Source of the DNA: an uncultured Opitutaceae bacterium
GTDB lineage: Bacteria; Verrucomicrobiota; Verrucomicrobiia; Opitutales; Opitutaceae
DNA: 40,850 bases
NCBI GenBank assembly: GCA_903919205.1
Contig: CAIXHE010000068.1
Location: 1 to 40,850 of the forward strand
Reading direction: 5' to 3'
The notes beneath the pieces were generated by a model. That model saw nothing but the letters and a program-made list of their open reading frames with translations, did no database searches and was not told the DNA's origin. The position numbers and the translations under genes were made by a program. This document shows, piece after piece, positions 26,116-34,204 of this stretch. Every line of letters begins with the position of its first letter. The stretch's first letter is position 1.

Positions 26116-26661
26116 TTAGCCCGACACGTTCACCTGCTTCGCCGCGAGCCCGATGGCCACGTAGAGTTCCATCTCCGCATGGGCGCGCAGCAGCGCATCC
26201 ATGCGGGCGTTCTGCGAGAACCCAGCCTCCTGGATGGGCCGGCTAACCCTCGGGTAGTCGGGATGGAATGCCAGCGGGGTTCGGTTTGTCTTGCCGAGGA
26301 AGAGCGTCCGGCCGTCCTGCGACCACAGCGCCTCGCCGCGGTCCCAGACGAGACGCAGCACGCGGGCCCCTGCGGGCACCGCGGCCTGGCCCCGGAGCTG
26401 CACCGTCACCGGTCCCTGCCATCCGGCGGACCGCGCAAGGTCAGCAGCGTGGGCCCGCATCGTGGTGAGGATGATCTCCTGCCCGTTCTCACGGGAATAC
26501 CGGGACATCTCAAAGTTATAGTCGTCGATGTTCTCGATGACGACGCACAGCGCAGACGGGGCCTGCGGACGCCCTGCGCCAACCGCCGGAGTCACCGTCA
26601 GCCCCGTCGCCATGGAGCCCGCAATCACCAGCATGCAACGCAACCGGGGTAAGGTATTCAT
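26116..26661 (-). CDS. Exported hypothetical protein (181 aa)
   Basis: Starting at ATG 26661 the protein has an N-terminal hydrophobic segment (about 7-28) ending PAVGAG, consistent with a Sec signal peptide. An upstream in-frame start at 26706 would add 15 residues before it. The mature part has one long helix-like region (ENIDDYNFEMSRYSRENGQ) and beta-type segments (VTVQLRG, RVLRLVWDRGE). I recognise no family. It lies 124 bases downstream of nrdA on the same strand and ends ten bases from the convergent amidohydrolase stop. It may belong to the nrd transcript, but nothing links it functionally. Confidence 0.65.
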   Translation of the reverse strand: MNTLPRLRCMLVIAGSMATGLTVTPAVGAGRPQAPSALCVVIENIDDYNFEMSRYSRENGQEIILTTMRAHAADLARSAGWQGPVTVQLRGQAAVPAGARVLRLVWDRGEALWSQDGRTLFLGKTNRTPLAFHPDYPRVSRPIQEAGFSQNARMDALLRAHAEMELYVAIGLAAKQVNVSG

Positions 26662-26784
26662 GACTGCGTCCGTCCAAAACGATACCCCGATGCGGGAAAG
26701 AGACAAGGCCGCGGTCGCTCTCCACCCCAGGGCCGGCGGAACCAGCCATGGGAGGGCCCGCGGCGGCCGGGATTCAAGACATGC

Positions 26785-29700
26785 CTACTGGCACGCCTCG
26801 CAGGTCCCCCCGTTGCGCATGGCCTCGATGCTGCACGCCGTCTTCTCCTCGGCGGTGTAGGTCTTGGCAGGCGCCCCAGCCTCGGGGAAGGGCGTCTGGG
26901 TCAGGAGCGCACCGGCATCCCTCGACGCCGTCTCTCCCTTCGTCTCTCCGGCGGCGCCGCGCATCTCCTTCTTCACGTGGACGGTGGACTTCTCGATGTT
27001 GGAGGCGCCCAGGCCTCGCAGATAGTAGGTCGTCTTCAGCCCGGCGTGCCAGGCGTGGCGGTACATGTGCGAGAGCGTCTTCAGGTCGGGGGTCTTGATC
27101 CAGAGGTTCACGGACTGCGACTGGTCGATCCACTTCTGGCGGCGCGCCGCAGCGTCCACGACCCACTTGTGGTCGATGTCGAACGCGGTCAGGTACTTCT
27201 TCTTCAGGTCGGCCGGAACCCGCTCGATGTCGGCCAACTCGCCGTCGAAGTACTTGAGGCTGTCCATCATGTCCTGGTCCCAGAGGCCACGGGCCTTCAG
27301 GTCCTTCACGAGGAAGGGATTGAGGACGATGAACTCCCCCGACAGGTTCGATTTGACGAACAAGTTCTTGTAGGTGGGCTCGATGCAGGGCGACGTGTTC
27401 GTGATGTTCGAGATGGTTGCCGTGGGCGCGATCGCGAGCACGTTGCTGTTGCGCATGCCGTGGGCTGCGATCTTGGCCCGCACCGGCGTCCAGTCCATTC
27501 GGCCCCCATGGGGCACTTGGATCGGGAGTCCGCGCTCCTTCTCCAGCAGTTCCACGGTATCCTGCGGCAGGAGGCCGCGGTCCCACTTCGAGCCCTTGTA
27601 GGACGAGTACGTCCCGCGCTCCGCGGCAAGCTCCGAGCTCGCCTCGTAGGCGTAGTAGGCGATCGCCTCCATGGCCTCGTCGTTGAACTCCACCGCCTCC
27701 GGCGAGGCGAATGCCACGCCCTTCATGTAGAGGGTGTTTGCGAGGCCCATCATGCCGAGCCCGATGGGCCTGTGGCGCATGTTCGAGCGCTGCGCCGCCT
27801 CGGTCGGGTAGAAGTTGATGTCGATCACGTTGTCGAGCGCCCGCACCGCCATGCGGATCGTTTGGCGCAGCTTCTCGTGGTCGAGCGAGCCGTCGGCGCT
27901 CAGGTGGGTCTCCAGGATGACGGAGCCCAGGTTGCAGACCGCGGTCTCGTCCTTCGAGGTGTTGAGCGTGATCTCGGTGTTCTTCGTCACGAGCCCGTTC
28001 ACGGTCCAGCTGTGCTCGTCCGTGAACACCTGCAGGCAGAACGCATCCTCGTTGGGAAGCTGCTCCAGGGCCTCGAACACCGCGTGCATCTTCTGCTGGT
28101 GGCCGGCCTTCTCGAGGTTCGAGAGGAACCGGGCGTTGCCACGGAGCCGTCCGACGCCCGTCAGGTTCTCGAGGATGCGGCATCCGCGGATCGAGGAGAC
28201 GTGGAGCCTCCAGAGCTCGTTCTGGTAGTACTCGCGGGTGCCACCGTGCCCGTCGGGCAGCTCGGCCAGCCCGCCCTCGCGCATCCGTGTCAGCGAGGAC
28301 TTGATCCCGAAGTTGGCGAGCAGCACCTGGATCTCCGAGAGGAACTCCCGGCTGACGGAGGCAAGCGCGCACGTCGTTACGTCTCCCGCGGACTCCACCG
28401 TCGCATCCGCCGCGTAGAGGCCGCGCAGGTAGGCGGCCGCGGTGTCCCTCGAACCCCTCCACACGAACTCGGGGACCCTGAGCTTCGTCTCGGCGGTGAA
28501 GCCGGACTGCGCAAGGACGCGCGCAAGCGGGGCCGAGCAGAGGCGTTTCTTGTATTCGTCCCCCACAAACTTCGCGGTCAGCGAGGACGTGGTCGCCCCG
28601 GTCTCGCCGGCCTTTTCCAGGATGGCCGCCACGGCAGCCTCCACTTCACCGACGAGCGAATACTCGTTGGCCCACAGGTCGATGCAGGTCGAGACCGACC
28701 CGTTCTTGTGATGCATGTGGGTTCCGTCGCCGGCAACCAGCCCGCAGACCAGGGCGAGTTCCACGGAATCATCGGTGCCCCAGAGGCCCTCGGCCTGCTG
28801 GATCTCGATCAGGTCTCCGCGCTTGAGCTCCTGCGCCTCGACCCAGCCGCGGCCGACAACCCAGACCTTGTGATCGGGGGTCACCTTGTGGGTGTAGCCC
28901 TCCTTGGTCCAGATCCTGACAATGGGGGCATCCGGGCGCGGAAGCAGCATCGGGCCGGCCGGCACCGGACCCGAGCGACCGTAGACCAGGTTCACGGGTT
29001 CGGAGGTCAGCGGCGTGTTGCCGTGGCCGCCCACCAGGGCCAGCGTGCGCGCCTTCTCGAAGAGGTATCCGACGGTCACCAGGCCCTCGGACGTCACGAC
29101 GCGCTGGTCGGCCGTCATGCAGCAGAGGTTGGACGAGTGCACGACGCCCACGTGGTCCTGCGGCGAGCGCACGTTGCACGGGTCCTTGAACGTGATCCAG
29201 GGATGTCCGGTCTCGAAGATCATCGAGAGCATCTTCTTCCAGAGGTCGAGGGCCTCGATCTTGTGGCCGTGGACCTTGCCCTCCTCTGAGAGCTTCTCGT
29301 AGTGGAGGTACAGCTCCTCGAACCGGCGGCCGTAGGCGTCGTGCAGGTCAGGCACCTCGTTGGCGCGGAAGAGCGTCCACGAACCGCGCGCCTCCATGCG
29401 TTTCATGAAGAGGTCGGGGATCCAGTTCGCCGTGTTCATGTCGTGGGTGCGACGGCGGTCGTCGCCCGTGTTTTTCCTCAGCTCGAGGAACTCGTAGATA
29501 TCGTTGTGCCAGCTCTCGAGGTAGGCGCAGCCCGACCCCTTGCGCTTCCCGCCCTGGTTCACCGCCACGAGCTGGTCGTTGTGAAGCTTGAGGAACGGGA
29601 TCACGCCCTGCGACTCGCCGTTCGTTCCACCGATGTAGGCGCCCGTCCCGCGGACCGCAGTCCACGAGCCGCCCAGGCCGCCCGCCCACTTCGACAGGTA

Positions 29701-31251
29701 GGCGTTCTCGGCGATGCCGCGCTGGAAGATGCCCTCGATCGAGTCGTCGACGTAGTAGAGGTAGCAGCTCGAGAGCTGGGAATGCAGCGTGCCGCTGTTG
29801 AAGAGCGTGGGCGTCGACGAGCAGAACCTGCGGGTCTTGTAGAGCTCGTAGAGTCCGATCGACTTGTTCTCCCGGAGGTCTTTCTCGTCTAGAAAAAGCC
29901 CCATTGCGACGCGCATCCAGAAGAACTGGGGCGTCTCGATCCGGCGGGAGGGCTTCGAAACCTTGTCGACGATCAGGTATCGGTCGTAGAGCGTCTGGAC
30001 GCCCAGGAAATCGAACTCGAGGTCGGAGGACGGGTCCAGGGCTGCGCCCAGCTTAGCCAGGTCGTACTCCAGCAGGCGGGGGTTCAGCCGCTTGATAGCG
30101 ATCCCGTGCTCGATGTACTTCTTGAACGCCTTCTGGTGGCTCTCCTTCAGCTTGGCCACGCCGTCCCTCATGATGTCCCACCCGAGGACCTCCTCGTAGA
30201 TGTAGGTCAGCTGGATGCGGCCCGCGAACTTCGCGAAGTCCGCGTCCTTCTCGATCAGGGTCTTCGAGTTGAGGATGATCGTCGCGTCCAGGTCCTTCTG
30301 GGAGATCTGGTCGTACACCGCGCGGCGCAGCTCGAACTCGATCTCCTCGTCGGAGAGGCACAGGTCGAGGCCGGCCCGGGCGAACGCGATCCTGCGGCGC
30401 AGGTCGGTGCCGTCCCAGAGCACGGTGTCGCCGCTCGCCTTCTTGACGACGACCAGGGTCTCCTGCCCGGGGGTCGAGGGCGCCTTGGCGGCCTCGACCG
30501 TCTGCGCGCCGCTCGCCCGGGCGACCGCGCGCTCGGCCCGGTAGAGGATGTAGGCCTCGGCCACCTTGAAGTGACCGGCCTTCATGAGCTCCTCCTGGAC
30601 GATGTCCTGGACCTCCTCGATGCGCACGAAGGCCTGGCTCGAGGCCTTGACGCGCTCGGACACGGCCTTCGCGATCGCGACAGCCGGCGCGGAGTCGCGG
30701 GCCAGCGATAGAAACGTCTTTCTGACGGCGATCTCGACCTTGTGGTCGCTCCACGGGACCACCTGGAGGTTGCGCCGGATCACCCGGATCGTGCTCTGGG
30801 CCGCGCTCTCACGGCTGACCGAGATCTTCCGCGAGCGATTGATCAGGAGGCACTTCGCCACCATGTAGGCGTTGTTGTCGACCAGGGTCTTCTCGATCAG
30901 CTCATACAGCGCGTCCAGGCTCAGGCGCACGGGGTTCTGGCGGCGGGAGAGCTCGGTCAGGTTGACCGCGAGCTCGCGGCAGATCTGGGCCACCCAGGCA
31001 CGATTCTTGTCGGTGAAGATCTCTTTCTCGTTCTGGGAGATGCAGACGTTGGTGAGGGCCTTGCCGAGGGTGTCGGCGACCTCGGTCATGTCGAAGCGCT
31101 CCTCGCCGTGCGGGCACAGCAGGATGATCGGCGGGAGGGGAATCTCGTTTACAGGCAGGACGTCGCGCCAGGCGAAAACGGGCTTCTGTTCGATCGGAGC
31201 GTGGACCGTCGCCTTCAGGGCAAGATCATCGGCAAGGGGGATATTATTCAT
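26785..31251 (-). CDS. nrdA: Ribonucleoside-diphosphate reductase alpha subunit, class I, with intein
   Basis: A 1488-residue precursor; 1107 residues after removal of the intein (711-1091). It converts ribonucleoside diphosphates to deoxy forms with NrdB. The N terminus holds ATP-cone modules (about 153-245 and 265-349, with a degenerate one near 40-140), as in the large chlamydial NrdA. The catalytic loop reads SSN-L-C710 | T1092-E-I-T, matching N437, C439 and E441 of E. coli; ETAVCNLGS carries the C462 equivalent. The tail ends GGTCEACQ with the redox cysteine pair. The leader is AT-rich with no Shine-Dalgarno before ATG 31251. It lies 151 bases downstream of nrdB. Confidence 0.95.
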   Translation of the reverse strand: MNNIPLADDLALKATVHAPIEQKPVFAWRDVLPVNEIPLPPIILLCPHGEERFDMTEVADTLGKALTNVCISQNEKEIFTDKNRAWVAQICRELAVNLTELSRRQNPVRLSLDALYELIEKTLVDNNAYMVAKCLLINRSRKISVSRESAAQSTIRVIRRNLQVVPWSDHKVEIAVRKTFLSLARDSAPAVAIAKAVSERVKASSQAFVRIEEVQDIVQEELMKAGHFKVAEAYILYRAERAVARASGAQTVEAAKAPSTPGQETLVVVKKASGDTVLWDGTDLRRRIAFARAGLDLCLSDEEIEFELRRAVYDQISQKDLDATIILNSKTLIEKDADFAKFAGRIQLTYIYEEVLGWDIMRDGVAKLKESHQKAFKKYIEHGIAIKRLNPRLLEYDLAKLGAALDPSSDLEFDFLGVQTLYDRYLIVDKVSKPSRRIETPQFFWMRVAMGLFLDEKDLRENKSIGLYELYKTRRFCSSTPTLFNSGTLHSQLSSCYLYYVDDSIEGIFQRGIAENAYLSKWAGGLGGSWTAVRGTGAYIGGTNGESQGVIPFLKLHNDQLVAVNQGGKRKGSGCAYLESWHNDIYEFLELRKNTGDDRRRTHDMNTANWIPDLFMKRMEARGSWTLFRANEVPDLHDAYGRRFEELYLHYEKLSEEGKVHGHKIEALDLWKKMLSMIFETGHPWITFKDPCNVRSPQDHVGVVHSSNLCCMTADQRVVTSEGLVTVGYLFEKARTLALVGGHGNTPLTSEPVNLVYGRSGPVPAGPMLLPRPDAPIVRIWTKEGYTHKVTPDHKVWVVGRGWVEAQELKRGDLIEIQQAEGLWGTDDSVELALVCGLVAGDGTHMHHKNGSVSTCIDLWANEYSLVGEVEAAVAAILEKAGETGATTSSLTAKFVGDEYKKRLCSAPLARVLAQSGFTAETKLRVPEFVWRGSRDTAAAYLRGLYAADATVESAGDVTTCALASVSREFLSEIQVLLANFGIKSSLTRMREGGLAELPDGHGGTREYYQNELWRLHVSSIRGCRILENLTGVGRLRGNARFLSNLEKAGHQQKMHAVFEALEQLPNEDAFCLQVFTDEHSWTVNGLVTKNTEITLNTSKDETAVCNLGSVILETHLSADGSLDHEKLRQTIRMAVRALDNVIDINFYPTEAAQRSNMRHRPIGLGMMGLANTLYMKGVAFASPEAVEFNDEAMEAIAYYAYEASSELAAERGTYSSYKGSKWDRGLLPQDTVELLEKERGLPIQVPHGGRMDWTPVRAKIAAHGMRNSNVLAIAPTATISNITNTSPCIEPTYKNLFVKSNLSGEFIVLNPFLVKDLKARGLWDQDMMDSLKYFDGELADIERVPADLKKKYLTAFDIDHKWVVDAAARRQKWIDQSQSVNLWIKTPDLKTLSHMYRHAWHAGLKTTYYLRGLGASNIEKSTVHVKKEMRGAAGETKGETASRDAGALLTQTPFPEAGAPAKTYTAEEKTACSIEAMRNGGTCEACQ
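27979..29121 (-). mobile_element. Intein with LAGLIDADG homing endonuclease, inserted in nrdA
   Basis: 381 residues (711-1091 of the precursor), in frame. The N-terminal block is CMTADQRVVTSEG with splice nucleophile Cys1. Block B is VTPDHKV with T81/H84. The two endonuclease motifs are CGLVAGDG (126-133, acid D132) and YLRGLYAADA (231-240, acid D239), so the endonuclease may be active. The C-terminal blocks are LQVFTDEHSWTVNGLVTKN with H370 and terminal N381; the next extein residue is Thr. The usual penultimate His is Lys (K380). Removal restores NLCTEITLNT exactly, which fixes both boundaries. Confidence 0.93.
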
Positions 31252-31402
31252 TGTCTAAGTGTCAATTTACGAGAGAGTTGCAATTACGGAAATTTGGACG
31301 GAACGATAGGATTCCTGCGAGCCGCCGACGGCTGTTCAAGGGACCTCGGACGCGGTGGGGGGACGGTGGCTAGGGGATGGTTCGGCTACGGCAGCTCTGG
31401 GT

Positions 31403-32488
31403 TCAGAGCTCGTCGTCCGAGGCAACCGTCAATGAGGAGGACTTCTGGTATTCGGTGACCCGGCCCTCGAAGAAGTTCTGCTCCTTCGCGATGTCCATCA
31501 TCTCGGCCAGCCAAGGCAGCGGGTTCTTGATGCCGCTCGACAGCGGCGCCAAGCCGCAGCCTTCGAGGCGGCGGTCGGCGATGTAATCGATGTAGGTCTG
31601 AAAGTCCTCCAGGCGGAGGCCCACCGCGTTGACGGGCAGGCAGTCGCGAATGAACTCCTTCTCGAGCGTGACGGCCTCGCGCATCAGCCCGCGGAGCTCC
31701 TCCTTGTACTCGGGGGTCCAGATCTCGCGGTTCTCCTCGATCAGGTCCATGAACAGGTTGCGGAAGACCTCGATGTGGTTGGACTCGTCGCGCAGGGTGT
31801 AGCGGAACATCTGGCCGATCCCGGGGAACTTGTTCTGGCGGTACAGCGAGAGGATCATCCCGAAGAGGCCGTAGAACTGGGTTCCCTCCATGCACTGACC
31901 GAACACGAAAATGTTGGACGCGAGCAGACGCTTGTTCTCGAGCTGGGTGAGGTCCAGGTCCCGGCGAAGGTCGCGGGAGATCTTGGTCACGAACTCGTTC
32001 TTGCGGACGATGGTCGGGACGTCCTCGAACATCGCCTCGCACTCGTGCGGGTTGATCCCGAGGGAGGCGATCATGTAGAGCAACGAATCCGCATGGATGT
32101 TCTCCTCGTGGGCGTGGCGACCGAGCACCAGCTTCAGCTCTGGGGCCGTCACCAGCTCGCGCACCACGTGCTGGATGTTGTCACCCACGATGCCCTCGGC
32201 GGCCGAGAAGTAGCCGATGCCCATCCGGATGATCCAGCGCTCAACGTCGGACACCGACTTGGTGTCGCGCCACTGCTCGATGTCCTTGCCCATCGGGACG
32301 TCCTCGGGCTCCCAATGGTTCGCCTTCATTGTCCGATAGAGGTCGTAGGCCCACTGGTACTTCAGCGGCAGCAGGTTGAAGGTCATGCTGGGCCGGCCGT
32401 TGATGACGCGCTTGGCGGCAAACGCGGCCTCCGCCTTGGCCTGATCGAGGACAAACGTCTTGGTGCCTACCTGGAAGGTCTTTTGCAT
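31403..32488 (-). CDS. nrdB: Ribonucleoside-diphosphate reductase beta subunit, class Ic-like with Leu at radical site
   Basis: A 361-residue R2 protein that houses the dimetal cofactor for NrdA. All six metal ligands are visible: E98 (SAAEGIVGDNI), E129 and H132 (EENIH), E201 (MEGTQFYG), and E235 and H238 (DESNH). The first ligand is Glu, as in chlamydial R2, not Asp. The radical-Tyr position (E129 + 7) is L136, so no tyrosyl radical can form there. This fits the class Ic group, where a Mn/Fe centre stores the oxidising equivalent; chlamydial R2 has Phe. Y346 near the C terminus probably relays the radical to NrdA. ATG 32488 precedes the conserved part and follows CGGATCC. Confidence 0.95.
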   Translation of the reverse strand: MQKTFQVGTKTFVLDQAKAEAAFAAKRVINGRPSMTFNLLPLKYQWAYDLYRTMKANHWEPEDVPMGKDIEQWRDTKSVSDVERWIIRMGIGYFSAAEGIVGDNIQHVVRELVTAPELKLVLGRHAHEENIHADSLLYMIASLGINPHECEAMFEDVPTIVRKNEFVTKISRDLRRDLDLTQLENKRLLASNIFVFGQCMEGTQFYGLFGMILSLYRQNKFPGIGQMFRYTLRDESNHIEVFRNLFMDLIEENREIWTPEYKEELRGLMREAVTLEKEFIRDCLPVNAVGLRLEDFQTYIDYIADRRLEGCGLAPLSSGIKNPLPWLAEMMDIAKEQNFFEGRVTEYQKSSSLTVASDDEL

Positions 32489-32590
32489 GGATCCGAAAAA
32501 TTTAGAGCAGGGAATGGGGGCGACGGGACCTTTTCGAACGCGAAACAAGCCCATGCGAACTAAAGTTGCTGGAACTTATTTACGCGTTGT

Positions 32591-32612
32591 TGACCACAAC
32601 AGGATGTGGTCA
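32591..32612 (-). promoter_or_regulatory. Perfect 8-bp inverted repeat in the nrdB leader
   Basis: TGACCACA and TGTGGTCA flank six bases. It lies just downstream of the proposed nrdB promoter, probably in the early transcribed region, 103 bases before the ATG. It shares the half-site CCACAAC/GACCACA with the neighbouring repeat at 32627-32670. A repressor operator or RNA hairpin are both possible. Confidence 0.55.
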
Positions 32613-32626
32613 GGGCCCCGCAGTGC

Positions 32627-32670
32627 CACAACCTATTGAGATATGATTTTCGGGCGTCAATAGGTTTGTG
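32627..32670 (-). promoter_or_regulatory. Proposed nrdB promoter framed by a 13-bp inverted repeat
   Basis: On the minus strand CACAAACCTATTGA (32670-32657) and TCAATAGGTTGTG (32639-32627) are complementary apart from one extra base, with 17 bases between. TTGACG within the first arm and AATAGG within the second are 17 bases apart, so a sigma70-like -35/-10 coincides with the arms. Protein binding to the arms would block transcription of nrdB-nrdA. It does not match the NrdR box consensus I know. Confidence 0.5.
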
Positions 32671-32773
32671 AGCCCTCTTTGTTAAATCTTTAGAACATTT
32701 TTGCCCCCCCCTCCCGGGGACGCTGCCGGGCCCCGGGGGGTCCCTCGGGCCCAAGAATCGGGGTGGAGCGCGC

Positions 32774-33979
32774 TCAGGCGCCCGGGGCCGTATCCTTCGG
32801 CTTATTACGCGGGTCGACCGGCGCCAGACGGTGGCCGTGAACGACCACAGCGGCCTTCCCCCCCCGGTTCAGCCGGTCGAGCACCTCCGCCAGCTTGCGC
32901 CGCCGCTCTTCGGCCGCGCCGAACATCTCCATCTGGCCCGGGCTGTCGTCCACGCCCGAGAGCCGCACGCTGACCAGCCTGAGCGCGCGAGGGCGGCTCC
33001 AGGCGCCGCGGATGAGCGGCCCGATCAGCGGGTAGAACGGCGCCTCCAGGTCGGTGGAATCGGCGAGGCTCCGGCCGTGCGACTCCTGCGTGAAGTCCGT
33101 GTAGCGGACCTTGACGGTCACCGTGCGCACCTTGAAGCCGTCGGCGCGGATCTTGGGCATGAGCTCGTCGATCATGCGCTTGGCCACGCGCTCGACCTCC
33201 TCGAAGTCGGAGACGTCCGAGGCGAAGGTCTCCTGCTTCGAGTAGCTCTTGGCGTCGCCCTCCTCGGACTCGACGCGGCTGTCGTCGCGGCCGCGGGCGC
33301 GATCGAGCATCCCCCGCCAGTCCCGGCCGAAGAGCGACTCGAGCTCCCGCTCGCTGCGTGTGAAGAGATCGGATACAAGCTTGATCCCCCGTTGTGCGAG
33401 TGCCGCCTCGGTCTTCGCCCCGATGCCCGGCAGCCGGCCGATCGGGAGCGGCGCCAGGAACGCCGCCTCGTCCCCCACCCCGACGACGACGAAGCCCCGC
33501 GGCTTGCGGTGCTTGGAGGCGATCTGGGCGACCAGCTTGTTCGAGGCGATGCCCATCGAGACGGGGATCCGCAGCTCGTCCCAGATCCTCGACTGCAGGT
33601 TCCGAACGGCGACCTCCAGCTCGGCCAGGCTCCCTAGGCCGCACGGGCCGAGGTCCAGGTAACCCTCGTCGATCGAGTTGCGCTGCACCTCCGGGGTCAG
33701 GTTCTCGCACAGGTCGAACATCCTGCGGGAGACCTCGCCGTAGAGGCCGGAGGTGTGCGGGATCAGGACCAGGTCAGGGCACACCCGCCTGGCCCTCGCG
33801 GTCGGCATCGGCGTGTAGACTCCGCAGGCCCGCGCCTCGTAGCTCGCCGAGGAAATGATGCCCCGCTGCTCGCCACCCACCGCGCAGCGCTTGCCCACGA
33901 GCGTGGGGTCGCGCGCCTGCTCGCACGAGACGAAGAACGCGTCCGCATCCAGGTGAACGATCGTGGGGAAGTTCGGCAT
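32774..33979 (-). CDS. dinB: DNA polymerase IV (Y-family translesion polymerase)
   Basis: A 401-residue Y-family polymerase that copies past damaged bases. It starts PTIVHLDADAFFVSCEQ with metal ligand D11 and steric-gate position F16. The second catalytic motif is NSIDEGYLDL with D104 and E105. The helix-hairpin-helix region (LPGIGAKTEAAL) and the little-finger domain follow. Near the C terminus, GQMEMFG resembles the sliding-clamp binding motif (Q..LF type). The ATG at 33979 starts right at the conserved strand. It is divergent from an ECF sigma factor gene across a spacer with a perfect inverted repeat. The 285 bases between its stop and nrdB contain the nrdB regulatory repeats. Confidence 0.95.
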   Translation of the reverse strand: MPNFPTIVHLDADAFFVSCEQARDPTLVGKRCAVGGEQRGIISSASYEARACGVYTPMPTARARRVCPDLVLIPHTSGLYGEVSRRMFDLCENLTPEVQRNSIDEGYLDLGPCGLGSLAELEVAVRNLQSRIWDELRIPVSMGIASNKLVAQIASKHRKPRGFVVVGVGDEAAFLAPLPIGRLPGIGAKTEAALAQRGIKLVSDLFTRSERELESLFGRDWRGMLDRARGRDDSRVESEEGDAKSYSKQETFASDVSDFEEVERVAKRMIDELMPKIRADGFKVRTVTVKVRYTDFTQESHGRSLADSTDLEAPFYPLIGPLIRGAWSRPRALRLVSVRLSGVDDSPGQMEMFGAAEERRRKLAEVLDRLNRGGKAAVVVHGHRLAPVDPRNKPKDTAPGA

Positions 33980-34114
33980 TGGGGAGCCGCGCCTCACGCA
34001 ACCCGCGCGGGGTGCACCAGAGGGGACCGGTCGCGTCCAGGGGTCGTGCGCATTGCAAACCGGCATGCGCTCAAATCGTGCGGGTTGCACGAAAAAGGTT
34101 CGGGTGAAATCCCA

Positions 34115-34163
34115 TAAAGATCTTCCATGATTTTTAAGATCTTTACTGTCATCGCTTTATAAG
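34115..34163. promoter_or_regulatory. 10-bp inverted repeat and probable promoter between dinB and the sigma factor
   Basis: TAAAGATCTT (34115-34124) and AAGATCTTTA (34136-34145) are perfect complements with 11 bases between. Each contains the palindrome AAGATCTT, with centres 19 bases apart. TTAAGA (34134-34139) and TATAAG (34158-34163), 18 bases apart, form a plausible -35/-10 for the sigma gene, the -35 lying in the right arm. The stretch is clearly AT-rich against its surroundings. Likely operator. Confidence 0.5.
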
Positions 34164-34204
34164 GCCCCGAAGGACGGTGGCATGATTGTAGGTATAGGCG
34201 ATGC

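Noticed and set aside
26977-29289. A 770-codon plus-strand frame opposite nrdA and its intein
   Set aside because: It mirrors codon bias of nrdA and has no start context or family motifs.
32701-32770. GC-rich hairpin as a terminator for dinB
   Set aside because: GGGCCC-containing arms can pair, but on the dinB strand they are followed by A, not T. Not an intrinsic terminator.
32489-32773. NrdR boxes or a LexA box upstream of nrdB
   Set aside because: The repeats present do not fit the NrdR consensus I know, and I cannot recall a reliable LexA motif for this group. I reported them only as unnamed inverted repeats.
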